Assembly: GCF_041447285.1 (NCBI RefSeq)
Contig: NZ_JBGMEB010000006.1
Coordinates: forward strand, 372,001-436,000
Length of the DNA: 64,000 nucleotides
Reading direction: 5' to 3'
Origin: Methanomethylovorans sp041447285
GTDB taxonomy: Archaea > Halobacteriota > Methanosarcinia > Methanosarcinales > Methanosarcinaceae
Positions within the stretch are counted from its first letter, which is position 1, and each line of letters opens with the position of its first letter. Both the position numbers and the translations under genes were made by a program. The notes beneath the pieces are model-generated. The model searched no databases and was not told the origin of the DNA. It worked only from the letters and a program-made list of their open reading frames with translations. Positions 51,492-60,200 of this stretch are shown here, one piece after another.

Positions 51492-52684
51492 TGAAGGCAG
51501 TGATACTTGCAGCTGGTGAAGGCACAAGAATGCGTCCTCTTACCGTTGCACGGCCAAAGGTTATGCTGCCTTTGGCCAACAAGCCTATGCTCGAACATGT
51601 AGTACAGGCCTGTATACAGGCAGGTATTAAGGAGTTTGTGATGGTCACAGGTTACAAGGAAGAGACCATCAAGGCATATTTCGGAGATGGGAACAAGTGG
51701 GGTGTACACATTGATTATGTCACACAGGAAAAACAGCTTGGTACTGCTCACGCAATAGGTTGTGCCAGGCAGTATGTGGATGGGAGATTTGTTCAGCTTA
51801 ACGGCGACATGCTTGTGGATCCATTACATCTTGAAAAGCTCATAAAGCACAATGAAGCTGCTGTTATAAGTGTAAAGGCAGTTGAGAATCCATCTGAATT
51901 CGGTGTCATCGTCACAGAAGGCGACAAGGTCGTTCGTATCATAGAAAAACCTCTTGATCCTCCGGCTAAGACCGTTAATGCAGGAATTTACCTGTTCGAT
52001 ACTACTATCTTTGATTATATTGACAAAACACAGCCATCACCACGTAATGAATATGAAATTACGGACTCTATGCAGATGATGGTGAACGACGGCATCCATG
52101 TGGGTTTTGAACCTCTTACTAATATCTGGCTGGATGTGGGCAGACCCTGGGATATGCTGGATGCCAACAAAGCTCTGCTTGAAAAGATAAAATCCAAGTG
52201 TGAAGGTACTGTAGAACCTATGGCTACTTTACATGGTGATGTGGTAATAGGCGAAGGGACTATCGTACGCAATGGTGCATATATCATCGGTCCGGTGGTC
52301 ATAGGTAAGAATTGCGATATCGGTCCAAACTGTTTTATCAGGCCATCCACTTCCATAGGCAATAATGTGCATATAGGTAATGGCGTTGAGGTGAAGAATT
52401 GTGTCATAATGGATGGCACTAAGATAGGACACCTTACATACATTGGTGATAGTGTCGTTGGATACAGCTGTAATTTTGGTGCAGGCACAAAGGTTGCAAA
52501 TCTTCGCCATGATGGTAAAAACATCAAGTCTGTTATCAAAGGTAAAAGGGTGGATACAGGTCGCAGAAAGCTTGGGGTCATCATGGGTGATGATGTCCAT
52601 ACCGGCATCAACACCAGCATTAATGTAGGTGTTGTTATTGAGAACGGTGGTGGCACCAAACCTGGTGAAGTCCTTATGCAATGA
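51491..52684 (+). CDS. glmU: Bifunctional GlmU-like UDP-GlcNAc synthesis enzyme (copy 2)
   Basis: 397 aa. It carries the intact nucleotidyltransferase motif LAAGEGTRMRPLT and GDMLVDP, and a beta-helix domain (about 240-397) with NLRHDGKNIKS and KLGVIMGDDVHTGINTSINVGV, like archaeal enzymes that acetylate glucosamine-1-P and transfer UMP. With glmS and glmM it completes UDP-GlcNAc synthesis. Its stop lies 10 bp before the likely GTG of the DHH gene. Confidence 0.9.
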   Translation: MKAVILAAGEGTRMRPLTVARPKVMLPLANKPMLEHVVQACIQAGIKEFVMVTGYKEETIKAYFGDGNKWGVHIDYVTQEKQLGTAHAIGCARQYVDGRFVQLNGDMLVDPLHLEKLIKHNEAAVISVKAVENPSEFGVIVTEGDKVVRIIEKPLDPPAKTVNAGIYLFDTTIFDYIDKTQPSPRNEYEITDSMQMMVNDGIHVGFEPLTNIWLDVGRPWDMLDANKALLEKIKSKCEGTVEPMATLHGDVVIGEGTIVRNGAYIIGPVVIGKNCDIGPNCFIRPSTSIGNNVHIGNGVEVKNCVIMDGTKIGHLTYIGDSVVGYSCNFGAGTKVANLRHDGKNIKSVIKGKRVDTGRRKLGVIMGDDVHTGINTSINVGVVIENGGGTKPGEVLMQ

Positions 52685-52694
52685 TGGTGGTGCA

Positions 52695-54041
52695 GTGACC
52701 TCTGAAAGCGTAGCAATGAGCAGGCTGAAAGAGCTTGCAGCAAAAGCTGCTGATGTGATATCTGCACATAATTACGTGCGCCTCATATCTCACAATGATG
52801 CTGATGGCCTTACTTCAGCAGGTATTATGTGCAGGGCCCTTACGAGGAAAGGCATACGTTTCCAGACAACTATCGCAAGCAGACTAGCACAGGATACTAT
52901 TGATACCGTCAAGAGCAGTGTTTCTGAAGGTGACCTTGTTGTGTTTTGTGATATGGGCAGTGGTCATGCAGAACTTCTCAAGCAGATCGAAAATGACGTG
53001 ATCGTAATCGATCATCACATGCCAGTGGGTGATTCCCCTGTCAAGGTGGCTGTTAATCCTCATTATACCGGTATCGATGGAGCCATATATCTCTCAGCTT
53101 CAGGTACCACTTACCTGGTAGTAAAGGAAATGGATCCGGACAATGTTGATCTTGCCGGACTGGCAATAGCAGGTGCTGTTGGGGATAAACAGCTCTTTGA
53201 AAGCGCAAATCTGCATATTCTGGAGGAAGCCATACAGGCAGGTGTGGTTTCTGTCAAAAAGGGCCTCAAGGTAGGGGATGGTGATATAGCAGATGTGCTT
53301 GAATATACTCCAGAGCCTTATCTGGATATTACAGGTGACAGGAAGAAGATACATGATTTCCTTGAGATCCTTGGAGTAAAGGGAACATTAAGTGAGATGC
53401 CTCAGGGAGATCTCAAGAAACTGACATCATCTGTTGCGCTTAAGCTTGCAAAGCATGCAAGCCCTGAAGCTGTGGATGCAGCTATAGGAGATGTTTATTA
53501 TCTTGAAAAAGAGCTTCTAAAGAACGTCTATGAGTTTGTTGCCATTCTCAATACCTGCGGGAAGCTTGAAAAAGCTGGTATTGCCTTATCGATGTGTATG
53601 CATGATGCATCTGTTCTAGAGGAAGCCCGTCAATTGATGATTGAATATCAGAGGTCCATAGTTGCTAATATAAAGCAGGCTGAAGGTATGCTTCAGCAAG
53701 GAAAGAATATCTGGTATCTGGTAGCAAAGGACATGGATAACACAGGAATGATAAGCAGTACTGTGGTAAGATATATGCATCCTGAGAAACCCTGTATTGC
53801 AACTAATGAAGTAGAAGGTATTGTCAAAGTCTCAGGCAGAGGTACGCGGGCTTTGATAGGTAAAGGTCTTGACCTTGCTTATGCAATGAGGGAAGGGGCT
53901 TTGGCTGTGGGTGGTCAGGGAGGAGGTCATAACATCGCATCAGGGGCTTCCATTCCGCCAGGCAGGATCCAGGAGTTCATTGATATCGTGGATAATATAG
54001 TAGGGCAGCAATTAGGTGAAAGAGCAGCTGATAAATCATGA
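52695..54041 (+). CDS. RecJ-like DHH family single-strand exonuclease/phosphoesterase
   Basis: 448 aa from a GTG preceded by GGTGGTG; a TTG at 52629 inside glmU and an ATG at 52716 are alternatives. Catalytic Asp/His motifs: SHNDADGLTSAGI, FCDMGSGH, VIDHHMPV and AGAVGDKQL. The DHHA1 domain near the end has GGQGGGHNIASGA. It belongs to the archaeal RecJ/GAN group tied to replication or RNA processing. Its TGA overlaps the ATG of the second Pcc1 paralog. Confidence 0.9.
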   Translation: MTSESVAMSRLKELAAKAADVISAHNYVRLISHNDADGLTSAGIMCRALTRKGIRFQTTIASRLAQDTIDTVKSSVSEGDLVVFCDMGSGHAELLKQIENDVIVIDHHMPVGDSPVKVAVNPHYTGIDGAIYLSASGTTYLVVKEMDPDNVDLAGLAIAGAVGDKQLFESANLHILEEAIQAGVVSVKKGLKVGDGDIADVLEYTPEPYLDITGDRKKIHDFLEILGVKGTLSEMPQGDLKKLTSSVALKLAKHASPEAVDAAIGDVYYLEKELLKNVYEFVAILNTCGKLEKAGIALSMCMHDASVLEEARQLMIEYQRSIVANIKQAEGMLQQGKNIWYLVAKDMDNTGMISSTVVRYMHPEKPCIATNEVEGIVKVSGRGTRALIGKGLDLAYAMREGALAVGGQGGGHNIASGASIPPGRIQEFIDIVDNIVGQQLGERAADKS

Positions 54042-54271
54042 GGATAAAAACTACTATCACAATGAAAAGTCCTAAGGCTTCACAGATAGCTGAAAAAGTG
54101 GCTTTTTCTCTTTCTCCTGACAATCTTTCCGGTATGCATACAGAAGTTTCTGAAGGCCTGGCAATGATCAGTTTTAGCACCCAAAAGATCACAACTCTCA
54201 TTGCGACGGTCGATGATCTGCTTATGAATGCCAGAATAGCTGAAGAAGTGCTGGAAAAGGTAGACAAATGA
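54038..54271 (+). CDS. Second Pcc1-family protein (Pcc2 candidate)
   Basis: 77 aa with the Pcc1 fold pattern: strand TTITMKSPKASQIAEKVAFSL, then SEGLAMISFSTQKITTLIATVDDLLMNARIAEEVLEKV. It is shorter in the loop and more divergent than the copy at 517. Archaeal KEOPS has been reported to use a Pcc1 paralog as a fifth subunit that pairs with Pcc1, and this copy fits that description. It is translationally coupled to the RecJ-like gene. Confidence 0.8.
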   Translation: MRIKTTITMKSPKASQIAEKVAFSLSPDNLSGMHTEVSEGLAMISFSTQKITTLIATVDDLLMNARIAEEVLEKVDK

Positions 54272-54315
54272 CTATCAAAGGCACTCGCCTTTGAACATCT
54301 AATTATGATCTAATT

Positions 54316-54504
54316 TCATTTCACCGGAGTTTCCATCTCAACTACTTTTGCCACAGGGGCATTCTTTTTCACGGATTCTATTCCTTTAAGACACCCCGTC
54401 TTACTGGCGTAGGTCTGGCCTGTGGCTATTATTTCTCCGTTTCTTGCCCTCAACCTGAAACTGTATTTTCCGGTGTTATCGGTAAATACTTCAAACTTTG
54501 ATAT
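54316..54504 (-). CDS. DUF1508 (YegP-like) protein, apparent AUA start
   Basis: 62 aa. ATA at 54504-54502 is followed by SKFEVFTDNTGKYSFRLRA, then NGEIIATGQTYASKTGCLKGIESVKKNAP, the hallmark DUF1508 repeat. GGAGG lies 7 nt before the ATA. An in-frame TGA directly upstream leaves no ATG, GTG or TTG, so the gene either starts at AUA or is mis-sequenced. The function is unknown; the fold is a small beta-alpha module also found in bacteria. Confidence 0.85.
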   Translation of the reverse strand: MSKFEVFTDNTGKYSFRLRARNGEIIATGQTYASKTGCLKGIESVKKNAPVAKVVEMETPVK

Positions 54505-54658
54505 GCCCTCACCTCCTCATTTTATTTTCAAATTCTCCAAAGCTAACGCTCAGATTTTACCCATTATAAGCTACAGCAGATGTAGCTAAGGTGCCCTCCT
54601 CCAAAAGCACTTCTTACCTTAAAAAAGGGTGATTCACATATTATAAAAAAGTTTCTTT
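54505..54658 (-). promoter_or_regulatory. Leader and promoter of the DUF1508 gene
   Basis: A TATA-like TTTATAATATG (minus strand, about 54634-54645) predicts a start near 54610 and a leader of roughly 105 nt. The leader contains AGCTACA-GCAGA-TGTAGCT (54569-54587), a perfect 7-bp hairpin, and the GGAGGTGAGGGC Shine-Dalgarno region before the AUA codon. Long for this genome, so it may be regulatory. Confidence 0.4.
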
Positions 54659-54690
54659 TGAGGGAGTAAATACAGAAAAAAAAGAGAAAT

Positions 54691-55284
54691 CTATCGTGTA
54701 TTCTGCCACAGACCTTTATTCATATCGATCATTTCTCTCTGCTTTTCCATGAGTGAACGTCGGTAAAGCAAAGCAGCAGGATGGTATAGTTTTATAAGGT
54801 GTTTGCCCTCAGGTGTGGCTATCGCTTCACCCCAATCCAGCGCAGAAACACAAAATGCTTGTTCCGCTGTGTTACCCAGCAGTATGATAACCTGAGGACC
54901 AAGTAGTTCTATCTGAGCAAGCAGAAAAGGTCTGCATGTCTTAAGTTCTTTCTGTGTTGGTTTCCTGTTGTTCGGCGGTCTGCATTTGACTGTATTGATA
55001 ATGGCATATTCATTTTCTTTAAGGTCCATGTATGCGATAAGTTCATCCAGGACCTTGCCTGCTCTCCCGCAGAAAGGAATGCCAGCTTCGTCTTCATTCT
55101 TGCCAGGTGCTTCACCAATAAAAAGCACTTTTGGTGTTTCAGCTCCTCGCATTATCACTTTATTGGTGGCATTCTCATGTAACTGGCATCTTTTACATTC
55201 CAGTATGGCTGCTGTTATTCCTTTAAGTCCCAGTTTGACCAGTTCATCTGGAGTGATAGCAGGGATATTGCAATTTGTACTCAT
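54691..55284 (-). CDS. udg: Uracil-DNA glycosylase, family 4 (FeS)
   Basis: 197 aa. The motif 1 loop GEAPGKNEDEAGIPFCGRAGKVLD, the four cluster cysteines (CKRCQLHE, KCRPP, KTCRPF) and motif 2 LYHPAALLYR (Ala at the usual Ser) are present. It removes uracil produced by cytosine deamination from DNA. It shares the minus strand with the PanE-like gene and overlaps it by 4 bp. Confidence 0.93.
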   Translation of the reverse strand: MSTNCNIPAITPDELVKLGLKGITAAILECKRCQLHENATNKVIMRGAETPKVLFIGEAPGKNEDEAGIPFCGRAGKVLDELIAYMDLKENEYAIINTVKCRPPNNRKPTQKELKTCRPFLLAQIELLGPQVIILLGNTAEQAFCVSALDWGEAIATPEGKHLIKLYHPAALLYRRSLMEKQREMIDMNKGLWQNTR

Positions 55285-56210
55285 TCTTTGTTACCGTTAG
55301 TTCTTAGATCTTCCATAAAGTGTATCTGTGCAGTGATGAACGTGTTGTACGGCACATCTATAGAATATGCTTTTGCACGCTGCACTACTGCACCATTCAA
55401 GAACTCTATTTCTGTTCTCTTGCGGGCTGCAAGGTCTTGCAGCATAGAAGAATGATGAGCTCTTGTATTTGGCAATTGGTATTCTTTAAGGTACTTCAGA
55501 TATTCTGTGGCATTAACCCAGGGCAATTGAATCTTTTCAGCGGCAGTAATCATGAAAGCTTCGTGCATCAATCTTTCGATTATGCTCCATGCATGTGGAT
55601 TCTCCAATTTGCCATAGGGAACACCCATTATAGCACCAAGAGGGTTCAACGCACAGTTGTAAAGGACCTTTGACCAGAGTGCACCTTTGATATTGTCTGT
55701 GGTGGACACAGGAACACCAGCTTGCTTTAGTGTGTCTGCAAGCTTCTGTATACTGTCATCCATACCCGAAGGAAATCTGCCAAGTTGCATAGGGCCACTT
55801 TCCACGGATACGTGAACACTGGCATCGCCAGTCCATTCAAAACCAGTGATGATAGTGCCGCCTATAACACGGTCTGTGTATTCTGCAATTATTTCTTCGT
55901 TTCCGATGCCATTTTGGAGGCTTATCACTTCTCTGTCCTTTATCAGATCAGCGAACTGTTCGCAAATATATCTGGTGGCAGTGGACTTGGAACTTATGAA
56001 TATGTAATCAAATTTCCTGTCTTTTGGTATGTCTTCACCACAACTAAAAAAACTGGTTTCTTCTCCCCAGATGCCGGTCATTTTGAATCCCTTGGTCTTT
56101 ATAATGTCAGCATGTTTTTGTCTGCATACAGCATGCACATCAACGACCTTGGAAAGACGGGCTGCAAGGGACAGGCCAACAGCACCTGCGCCTAATATTA
56201 ATATGTCCAT
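55281..56210 (-). CDS. panE: Ketopantoate reductase family protein (PanE/ApbA)
   Basis: 309 aa with an N-terminal Rossmann motif ILGAGAVGLSLAARLS and conserved FISSKSTATRYICEQF, SLQNGIGNEE and VLYNCALNPLGAIMGVPYG (active lysine in WSKVLYN). It reduces ketopantoate to pantoate for CoA, although paralogs in this family can act on other 2-keto acids. It overlaps the udg start. Confidence 0.88.
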   Translation of the reverse strand: MDILILGAGAVGLSLAARLSKVVDVHAVCRQKHADIIKTKGFKMTGIWGEETSFFSCGEDIPKDRKFDYIFISSKSTATRYICEQFADLIKDREVISLQNGIGNEEIIAEYTDRVIGGTIITGFEWTGDASVHVSVESGPMQLGRFPSGMDDSIQKLADTLKQAGVPVSTTDNIKGALWSKVLYNCALNPLGAIMGVPYGKLENPHAWSIIERLMHEAFMITAAEKIQLPWVNATEYLKYLKEYQLPNTRAHHSSMLQDLAARKRTEIEFLNGAVVQRAKAYSIDVPYNTFITAQIHFMEDLRTNGNKE

Positions 56211-56478
56211 TTATATCATCACACTTTAAGGTATAATCCTGTTAGATGGAAATAATAAGGTATGCAGTAAGGATAAATATGAAATAAATTTTTTGCTCAA
56301 TTGCTAACTGCTTTCTATTTTGAAAACTCAACATATTGGGTCTAAAAGCCAAAAGGGTTTGAAAAATCATATTCATTGTTTCCAGATGGAAAATTAATAA
56401 AGGATTAAACCTTTTTCCCTACTGAAAAGCTTACTTATTATGCCGGCTCTTCATTCACTATTACCGAGGAATAAATAA

Positions 56479-57987
56479 ATGGAATTACATTTCACTTTGA
56501 AAGTTGCTCTCCGGACGAGTTCAGATGTCACGCCTGCTCGTGATATGATCGGGGAGTATATAGAAGAGGCAAATAAGACTGTACTTGTTAAAGGAGCTTC
56601 TGACGGTTATGGGGCACAGATCGTAGAATGGAGTACTAGTGATAACAAGATAGATTTGCTGATAGAATCCGGGAGATATGTACGTGCTCACGATGCTCTC
56701 CTGCGTATCCGCAAGCCTCTGGCAGCAAAATTAGGAAAGGGGTTCCGTATAGGTCTTAGGGGAATTGAGGTTGAGTCATTTATTATTACCCTGCCGTCGG
56801 AAAAACCCTTAAAGCAAATGAAGATTCCATACGTGAAGTCTATCGAGTATGAAAATGGCGCAATAACTTTGTCTTTGGATGTGGGCGAGTCAGAGATAGA
56901 GAACAAAGTACCAGACCGAATTCTTACCTTGATGGAAGATAAGATCCAGCAGCAATCCTATGGCGGTAAAGCTGAACACTGGCAATTGCTCTGGCAGAGT
57001 GAAAAGAAAGATCATAAGTTCTTTGATGATCCTACTCAGGCAATGTTAAAAGAGGGATGGCTCAAGAGAGGCGCAAGCCGTGGCCAGTGGATACATGGAC
57101 CCCAGTCCACCCAGATGTTCAGGACCTTTGAGAAAATAGTGCTCGAGGAACTATTGGGTCCGTTGGGTTACAGGGAAATGATCTTCCCTAAGCTGGTGCC
57201 TTGGGAAGTCTGGCAGAAGTCAGGCCATGCGAAAGGTGTCTATCCTGAGATATACTATGTATGTCCACCAAAAACCAGGGATCCTGAGTACTGGGAAGAG
57301 GTCAGCGATTATTACAAGGTTACTCACGAGGTTCCTACTGCTCTTATTAAAGAGAAGATCGGTGAACCCATTGGTGGCATGTGCTATGCTCAATGTCCTC
57401 CATTCTGGATGTACTTGCAGGGCGAGACCATACCCACAGATGAGTTCCCTATCAAGGTCTTTGACAGATCAGGCACTTCTCACAGATATGAGAGTGGCGG
57501 TATTCACGGCATGGAGCGTGTGGATGAGTTCCACAGGATAGAGATCGTATGGCTTGGAACTAAGGAACAGGTCCTGGACTCTGCCAAGGAGCTGCATGAG
57601 AAATATATGCACATATTCAATGAGATCCTTGAACTGGAATGGAGAAAGGCTTGGGTTACTCCCTGGTTCATGGCACAGGAGGGTCTGACTGGTGTCGCTG
57701 CACAGACAGAGGCAGGTACTACTGACTATGAAGCTGTTCTACCATACAGGGGAGAGAACGGAGAATGGCTGGAATTCCAGAACGTAAGCGTTAATGGAAC
57801 CAAGTATCCTTCTGGATTTAATGTCAAATCTCAGTCTGGTGAGGAACTTTGGTCAGGATGTTCAGGTGTAGGTCTGGAAAGATGGTCTTCCGCTTTCTTT
57901 GCTCAGAAAGGGCTTGATCCAGCTAACTGGCCTGAGGGATTCGCAAAGCGTGCCGGGAAAATCTCAAAGGGTATACGCTTCCTGTAA
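56479..57987 (+). CDS. serS: Seryl-tRNA synthetase, methanogen type (SerRS2)
   Basis: 502 aa. It lacks the bacterial coiled-coil arm and instead has the distinctive N-terminal domain (LHFTLKVALRTSSDVTPARDMIGEYIEE, 2-30) of the rare methanogenic SerRS. The core has a zinc site (GGMCYAQCPPFW, ESGGIHGMERVDEFHRIE motif 2) and motif 3 CSGVGLERW. It charges tRNA-Ser and serves selenocysteine/serine decoding only in some species. A hairpin terminator follows. Confidence 0.95.
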   Translation: MELHFTLKVALRTSSDVTPARDMIGEYIEEANKTVLVKGASDGYGAQIVEWSTSDNKIDLLIESGRYVRAHDALLRIRKPLAAKLGKGFRIGLRGIEVESFIITLPSEKPLKQMKIPYVKSIEYENGAITLSLDVGESEIENKVPDRILTLMEDKIQQQSYGGKAEHWQLLWQSEKKDHKFFDDPTQAMLKEGWLKRGASRGQWIHGPQSTQMFRTFEKIVLEELLGPLGYREMIFPKLVPWEVWQKSGHAKGVYPEIYYVCPPKTRDPEYWEEVSDYYKVTHEVPTALIKEKIGEPIGGMCYAQCPPFWMYLQGETIPTDEFPIKVFDRSGTSHRYESGGIHGMERVDEFHRIEIVWLGTKEQVLDSAKELHEKYMHIFNEILELEWRKAWVTPWFMAQEGLTGVAAQTEAGTTDYEAVLPYRGENGEWLEFQNVSVNGTKYPSGFNVKSQSGEELWSGCSGVGLERWSSAFFAQKGLDPANWPEGFAKRAGKISKGIRFL

Positions 57988-57997
57988 ATCGAACTTG

Positions 57998-58017
57998 TCG
58001 GTCAATATACTGACCGA
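57998..58017 (+). terminator. Terminator hairpin after serS
   Basis: TCGGTCA-ATATAC-TGACCGA, a perfect 7-bp stem followed by TTTCTTT, 10 bp past the serS stop. Confidence 0.65.
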
Positions 58018-58163
58018 TTTCTTTATATAGGGACATGTATAGTATAGAGAGCCACTAATTAGCCATCTATTCTATGTTACCGTTCTCAGGAACGAATGCA
58101 CAGTGAACAGATACGTTATTCATATCATCTATCATAAGAATTTACATTGATCGGAGGAATTAC
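58018..58163 (+). promoter_or_regulatory. Promoter and leader of rps3ae
   Basis: TTTATATAGG (about 58021-58030) acts as a TATA box, giving a leader of about 100 nt. It includes a perfect hairpin CGTTC-TCAG-GAACG (58081-58094) and ends with GGAGG six nt before the TTG start. Confidence 0.45.
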
Positions 58164-58751
58164 TTGGCAAGAAAAGTACAGAAAAAATTAGACAAATGGA
58201 AGTCAAAATCCTGGTATAACATTGAAACACCTGAGTTCATAGGCAGGAACAACATCGGCACCACTCTGGCAGAAGAACCTGAACAGCTCATTGGCCGTAT
58301 TGTGGAAGCTACTGTCGGTGACCTTACTAACGATTTCTCTAAGCACAACACTAAACTCAAGTTCAGGATCAACGATGTCAATGGGGACATTGCACAAACC
58401 CGTTTCATCGGACATGAGATAACTACTGATTATCTGCGTTCCATTGTCAAGAGGCAGACCTCCAGAATAGATACCAACCTTAAGGTTACTACCAAGGATG
58501 GTTACATTGTCAGAGTTAAGCCAATTTGCTTTACTGTAAAGAGAGCAAGAACCAGCCAGATCGAGGGTATCCGTCAGGTAATGGATAGTACTGTGAAGGA
58601 CAGGGCAACTGAGCTTAACTTTGAGCAGTTCGTGGAAGAAGCCATCATGGGCAAGCTCTCTGCTACAATCTACAGGAATGCAAAGAACATTTATCCACTC
58701 AGAAGAGTAGAAATCAGGAAAACAGAGGTCGAAGGCATACCAGCCGCATGA
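58164..58751 (+). CDS. rps3ae: 30S ribosomal protein S3Ae
   Basis: 195 aa starting at TTG, 6 nt after GGAGG. The basic start ARKVQKKLDKWKSKSWYNI and the body (FIGRNNIGTTLAEEPEQLIGR, KLKFRINDVNGDIAQTRFIGHE, TDYLRSIVKRQTSRI) are those of the archaeal/eukaryotic S3Ae/S1e family. It is a monocistronic unit with its own structured leader. Confidence 0.97.
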   Translation: MARKVQKKLDKWKSKSWYNIETPEFIGRNNIGTTLAEEPEQLIGRIVEATVGDLTNDFSKHNTKLKFRINDVNGDIAQTRFIGHEITTDYLRSIVKRQTSRIDTNLKVTTKDGYIVRVKPICFTVKRARTSQIEGIRQVMDSTVKDRATELNFEQFVEEAIMGKLSATIYRNAKNIYPLRRVEIRKTEVEGIPAA

Positions 58752-58793
58752 CCCTGTTCCAATACTTTTCTTTCACCTTTTTTTTAAAACATT

Positions 58794-59033
58794 TCATTCT
58801 GCTTCCGTAGCAGAAGCATTGTATTCTTTTTGGATGAGTTCCATCATCTCTTCGTTGGCATCAATGACAAAAGCACCTATGTAGCCACAGCGTTTACAAT
58901 GGTACAAGCCTTCCACTCCTCCTGCCTCAAAATATAATTCAGGGCTGCCGCAGACAGGACATACTTCTATGAGCTTTTCGTCTGACTGCATGTCTTCTAT
59001 GAACTCTTCAGTTTCTATTTCCTCATCGTTCAT
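58794..59033 (-). CDS. Small zinc-ribbon protein with acidic N-terminus
   Basis: 79 aa. A zinc ribbon (VCPVCGSPELYFEAGG at about 24-39, HCKRCGYIGAF at about 45-55) is flanked by Glu/Asp-rich ends. The pattern is common in archaeal small proteins of unknown role. The gene is isolated between rps3ae (convergent) and the DUF523 gene. Confidence 0.8.
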   Translation of the reverse strand: MNDEEIETEEFIEDMQSDEKLIEVCPVCGSPELYFEAGGVEGLYHCKRCGYIGAFVIDANEEMMELIQKEYNASATEAE

Positions 59034-59134
59034 GTTATCGCATCCTTGTCATTTCCTCAACAACCATCATTCCCACATATTATAGAGGGTATATTTTCTA
59101 TATTATATTTCCTCTATGTTAGGTCTTATTCATA

Positions 59135-60079
59135 TCATATTAAATTCGGGTCATTGAGTTTTTCAGGGTAAGGATAGAATAATGTTTGATCAGCCAGGTA
59201 ATCGACATTAAATTTAAAGATGCAGGAAATGAAGACTCTCCTTAATTCCTGCAAGGATAATCTACCTTTGCGATATTCTTCCATGCAGTTTAAAAGATAC
59301 TGCTTCTTTTCAGATTCCAGGCAGTGGGAAAAATATCCAAAAGCATGCATGAATGCATTGATGATATTGCCTATTGAAGGTGCTATTGAGGTCATTTCAT
59401 GTAGTGTTTTGGAGTAAGCTGTAAATATTTCAGGAAAATGTTGGCTTTTGTAGTTGGCCAGAATTCTTCCTAATATCTTTTGTTTTCTCTGTTTGTACGC
59501 CATGAGAAGCAGTTTATTGCGGGTTTGAAAATCTATCAGTTCCTGTATTGAACTAGTGTGTAGTCTCAGGTCGGCATGCATAAATATTCTTGTAAAAAAA
59601 TGATCTCTTTTATAAGGGTCCATAAGGGATGTTTCATCAATATAGGGAATGTGTCCTAACCTGTCCAATATTCCTTTTGCGAAGAGTCCGGTACTATGTC
59701 TGTGCAAAGGTTCCTTTGCATCAGCAGATTCGAATACTTTTGTTGTTCCAAACCCACATGAAGGTGATTTCGATTTGAGAATAAATCCATCGACAGCCAG
59801 TAAGTTGTTAAGAAAACTGTTTACAAATACCTGCATCTTTTCAGTAATGTCCTCACCTGTTGCAGGCTGTACTAGCCTCAGTTTTTCTCCATTGATCAGT
59901 CGGATAGGGTCACGTGGAACTCCCAATCCAATATCGCATTCGGGACATACTGTTATAAACTCTATGAAAGGCTGCAGATCCTTTGCAATATCATAGGGGA
60001 CCATCTGTCCATCATATCTGCAGTGTTCAATCCCCATACATTTGCTTATTACTAGTATAGGGCGGGGAAATGTATGGAT
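59135..60079 (-). CDS. DUF523/DUF1722 protein, apparent AUC start
   Basis: 314 aa if started at ATC 60079, seven nt after GGAGG. This gives HTFPRPILVISKCMGIEHCRYDG, the conserved DUF523 opening with its Cys; the first canonical codon (ATG 60037) would cut it off, and no ATG/GTG/TTG lies between there and the in-frame TAA upstream. The DUF523 domain holds CPECDIGLGVPRDP and SPSCG; the DUF1722 domain begins HADLRLHTSSIQELIDFQTRNKLLLMAYKQ. DUF1722 is seen in proteins linked to DNA photorepair or thiol chemistry, but the role is unknown. Confidence 0.87.
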   Translation of the reverse strand: MHTFPRPILVISKCMGIEHCRYDGQMVPYDIAKDLQPFIEFITVCPECDIGLGVPRDPIRLINGEKLRLVQPATGEDITEKMQVFVNSFLNNLLAVDGFILKSKSPSCGFGTTKVFESADAKEPLHRHSTGLFAKGILDRLGHIPYIDETSLMDPYKRDHFFTRIFMHADLRLHTSSIQELIDFQTRNKLLLMAYKQRKQKILGRILANYKSQHFPEIFTAYSKTLHEMTSIAPSIGNIINAFMHAFGYFSHCLESEKKQYLLNCMEEYRKGRLSLQELRRVFISCIFKFNVDYLADQTLFYPYPEKLNDPNLI

Positions 60080-60173
60080 AGCCTGACCTCCTTTATAAGG
60101 AATGAGTAGAAACGATATTTATATGTGGTGCAAAGCTGCATTGGATTTATACGTATAAATAGTAAGATTTAAC
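60080..60173. promoter_or_regulatory. Divergent promoters for the DUF523 gene and the aminotransferase
   Basis: CATATAAATATCG (minus, about 60115-60127) predicts a start near 60095 and a very short leader containing GGAGG. On the plus strand TTATACGTATAAAT (about 60146-60160) serves the aminotransferase gene and is itself nearly palindromic. Confidence 0.5.
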
Positions 60174-60200
60174 TTGGATCAAAACCTGTATAGGAAGCTC

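Noticed and set aside
52015..52767. A 250-codon open frame on the minus strand inside glmU
   Set aside because: It is the reverse shadow of the hexapeptide-repeat domain, rich in Pro, Ser and Ile, with no Shine-Dalgarno. The plus-strand GlmU is clearly the gene.
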